Of a stretch of 33,081 nucleotides of DNA, positions 31,468 through 33,081 are shown piece after piece (position 1 is the stretch's first letter; each line of letters starts with the position of its first letter). Location of the stretch: assembly GCA_023227835.1 (NCBI GenBank), contig JALOCI010000031.1, positions 1 through 33,081 of the forward strand, given 5' to 3'. Under the pieces are notes generated by a model, which searched no databases, was not told the DNA's origin, and saw nothing but the letters and a program-made list of their open reading frames with translations. Origin of the DNA: Bacteroidales bacterium (lineage in GTDB: Bacteria > Bacteroidota > Bacteroidia > Bacteroidales > UBA932). A program made the translations under genes and the position numbers.

Positions 31468-33048
31468 TTATTGTTTTTTCATACTAGCCACTATTGATGC
31501 CGCTGTCTTTTCTAACTCCATGGTTATTGTCTCATCAAGCAATCCGCTTCGGATGCTGGTGAGTATATCTGTGGATTTCAGGGCATTGAGAAAAGCTTTT
31601 TCAAACTGATTAACCATATCAACATCAATATTTTTAAGAAGTCCGTGAGTTCCGCAATACAAAATTGCAATCTGCTCTTCTACAGGCATTGGTGTATACT
31701 GTTTCTGGACAAGGAGTCTTGCATTTTTCTGTCCTTTGTCTATTGTCATGGCTGTAACAGGATCGAGATCACCGCCGAATTTTGTAAATGACTCTAACTC
31801 CCTGAATTGAGCCTGATCAATTTTCAGTGTGCCGGCAACCTTTTTCATTGCCTTTACCTGAGCTTTTCCTCCGACACGGGATACAGATATACCAACATTA
31901 ATAGCCGGCCGGTTTCCCTGATTGAAAAGACTTGTATCAAGAAATATCTGCCCGTCTGTTATTGAAATTACATTTGTCGGGATATATGCAGAGACATCTC
32001 CTGCCTGAGTCTCGATAATCGGCAATGCTGTCAAGGACCCTCCGCCCTTGACTCTGTCAAACAATCTGTATGGCAAATCATTCATCTTGATTGCCACCTC
32101 TTTCTGATTTATGATTTTTGCCGCTCTCTCCAGTAATCTTGAGTGCAGATAAAAAATATCTCCGGGATATGCCTCGCGTCCTGATGGTCTTCTAAGTATA
32201 AGTGATATCTCTCTATAAGCCACAGCCTGTTTTGAAAGGTCATCATATACAACCAGGGCATCTCTGCCGGTATCTCTGAAATATTCTCCTACAGCGGCAC
32301 CCGCAAATGGTGCGAAATATTGCATGGCTGCAGGATCTGATGCAGTTGCAGAGATTACCGTGGTATAATCCATAGCACCTTTCTCCCTTAAGGTTTCTAC
32401 AATGGATGCAACCGTAGATCCCTTCTGACCTATAGCTACATATATACAATAAACAGGCTTGCCAGCGAGATAGTTTTCCCTCTGGTTAATAATCGTATCA
32501 ATAGCAATCGAAGTCTTTCCGGTCTGACGGTCACCTATTATGAGCTCTCGTTGGCCTTTCCCTATAGGAATCATTGCATCAATAGCCTTGATGCCGGTCT
32601 GAAGAGGTTCATTTACTGGCTGACGGAAAATTACACCGGGGGCTTTTCTCTCCAACGGCATATCTATCAAGTCTCCTTTAATCGGACCTTTTCCATCAAT
32701 TGGTTGCCCCAAAGTATTTATGACCCTCCCAAGAAGAGCCTCACCAACTTTAATGGATGCAATCTTACCGGTTCGGGTAACCCTGTCTCCCTCTTTTATC
32801 TTATCTGATTGACCAAGTAACACAGCACCTATGTTGTCCTCCTCAAGATTCATCACAACAGCCTCCATACCATTGTCAAATTGAATGAGCTCATTTGATT
32901 CGGCGTTGAATAACCCGAAGATTCTAGCAACTCCGTCACTTACCTGAAGCACTTTCCCGATCTCTTCAAATTCCAGCTTGTTGTTTATCCCTTCAAGCTG
33001 CATCTTTAAAATGTCTGAGACTTCACTTACTTTAAATATATCGGACAT
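31468..33048 (-). CDS. atpA: F1F0 ATP synthase alpha subunit
   Basis: AtpA is the non-catalytic nucleotide-binding subunit of the F1 hexamer. The 526-aa protein has the beta-barrel crown (about 25-95), Walker A GDRQTGKTS (172-180), the Walker B-like DALVVYDDLSKQA, the alpha-subunit signature PAINVGISVSRVGGKAQ, and the C-terminal helical domain ending TAASIVASMKKQ. Gln175 in the P-loop is the normal alpha-type residue, distinguishing it from AtpD. It is preceded by what may be the 3' end of atpH and followed by atpG after 6 bp. Confidence 0.97.
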   Translation of the reverse strand: MSDIFKVSEVSDILKMQLEGINNKLEFEEIGKVLQVSDGVARIFGLFNAESNELIQFDNGMEAVVMNLEEDNIGAVLLGQSDKIKEGDRVTRTGKIASIKVGEALLGRVINTLGQPIDGKGPIKGDLIDMPLERKAPGVIFRQPVNEPLQTGIKAIDAMIPIGKGQRELIIGDRQTGKTSIAIDTIINQRENYLAGKPVYCIYVAIGQKGSTVASIVETLREKGAMDYTTVISATASDPAAMQYFAPFAGAAVGEYFRDTGRDALVVYDDLSKQAVAYREISLILRRPSGREAYPGDIFYLHSRLLERAAKIINQKEVAIKMNDLPYRLFDRVKGGGSLTALPIIETQAGDVSAYIPTNVISITDGQIFLDTSLFNQGNRPAINVGISVSRVGGKAQVKAMKKVAGTLKIDQAQFRELESFTKFGGDLDPVTAMTIDKGQKNARLLVQKQYTPMPVEEQIAILYCGTHGLLKNIDVDMVNQFEKAFLNALKSTDILTSIRSGLLDETITMELEKTAASIVASMKKQ

Positions 33049-33058
33049 ATAATATTTT

Positions 33059-33081
33059 TTACTGATATTCTGATTCTGTTA
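33059..33081 (-). CDS. Possible 3' end of atpH (delta subunit), partial
   Basis: One minus-strand frame reads TESEYQ and stops with TAA at 33061-33059, 10 bp before atpA. The usual operon order places atpH here. Only six residues are visible, so this rests on position. Confidence 0.35.

Noticed and set aside
1..33081. Transfer RNA genes, insertion sequences, phage or defence genes
   Set aside because: I looked for tRNA-like cloverleaf ends, transposase or integrase motifs, terminal repeats and restriction or toxin domains and saw none; codon and base usage is even along the window.

Overview
The window looks like a chromosomal core region of a member of the Bacteroidota, most likely order Bacteroidales; I cannot place the family. 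Supporting signs are low-to-moderate GC, lineage-typical proteins (DUF4293, Porin_10-type putative porin, NhaD, UvrA lacking the first CxxC pair), an F-ATPase order ending atpH?-atpA-atpG, and many upstream TAnnTTTG motifs, the known Bacteroidota -7 promoter element. I see no insertion sequence, phage gene, integrase, CRISPR array, tRNA or rRNA. All genes appear intact apart from the two cut by the window edges.

Layout. 1-3110 (+): 3' end of a RelA/SpoT-type gene overlapping uvrA. 3091-4041 (-): secreted M28-like peptidase. 4088-6810 (+): mtgA coupled to a large TPR protein. 6821-7252 (-): DUF4293 membrane protein. 7318-10406 (+): nucleoside phosphorylase, SirB1-type protein, LolC/E-type permease. 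10393-13617 (-): putative porin followed by an MltF-like lytic transglycosylase. 13658-19385 (-): one run, in transcription order outer-membrane barrel, NhaD antiporter, CPBP protease, ROK kinase, MFS transporter, SIS sugar-phosphate protein. 19477-20682 (-): iron-sulfur serine dehydratase. 20683-21031: gene-free, holding the sdaA promoter, an inverted repeat, the dnaK terminator and a heptanucleotide array. 21032-22948 (-): dnaK. 23103-24594 (+): panB and an RluA-type pseudouridine synthase. 24582-26462 (-): creatininase-family hydrolase, gmk, nadD, all overlapping. 26553-27515 (+): class II aldolase with terminator. 27623-30603 (+): MarR regulator and P-type ATPase. 30604-33081 (-): end of the F-ATPase operon.

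How it fits together. Most genes are housekeeping: DNA repair, stringent response, cell wall, NAD, pantothenate and GMP synthesis, glycolysis, chaperone, ATP synthase. Two units look like local systems of less obvious role. One is the ROK-MFS-SIS cassette, which has the parts for uptake, phosphorylation and isomerisation of an unidentified sugar or amino sugar; its ROK protein lacks most of the family zinc motif. The other is the MarR/P-type ATPase pair, preceded by a perfect 12-bp inverted repeat that overlaps a -7 box almost touching the start codon.

The most unusual non-coding structures are twelve 7-bp repeats that begin on the dnaK stop codon and lie in its 3' untranslated region, a palindrome plus TTGGCAC element upstream of dnaK in place of the usual -7 box, and three divergent gene pairs whose -7 boxes are mirror images. 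I did not find a clear multi-gene defence or mobile system.
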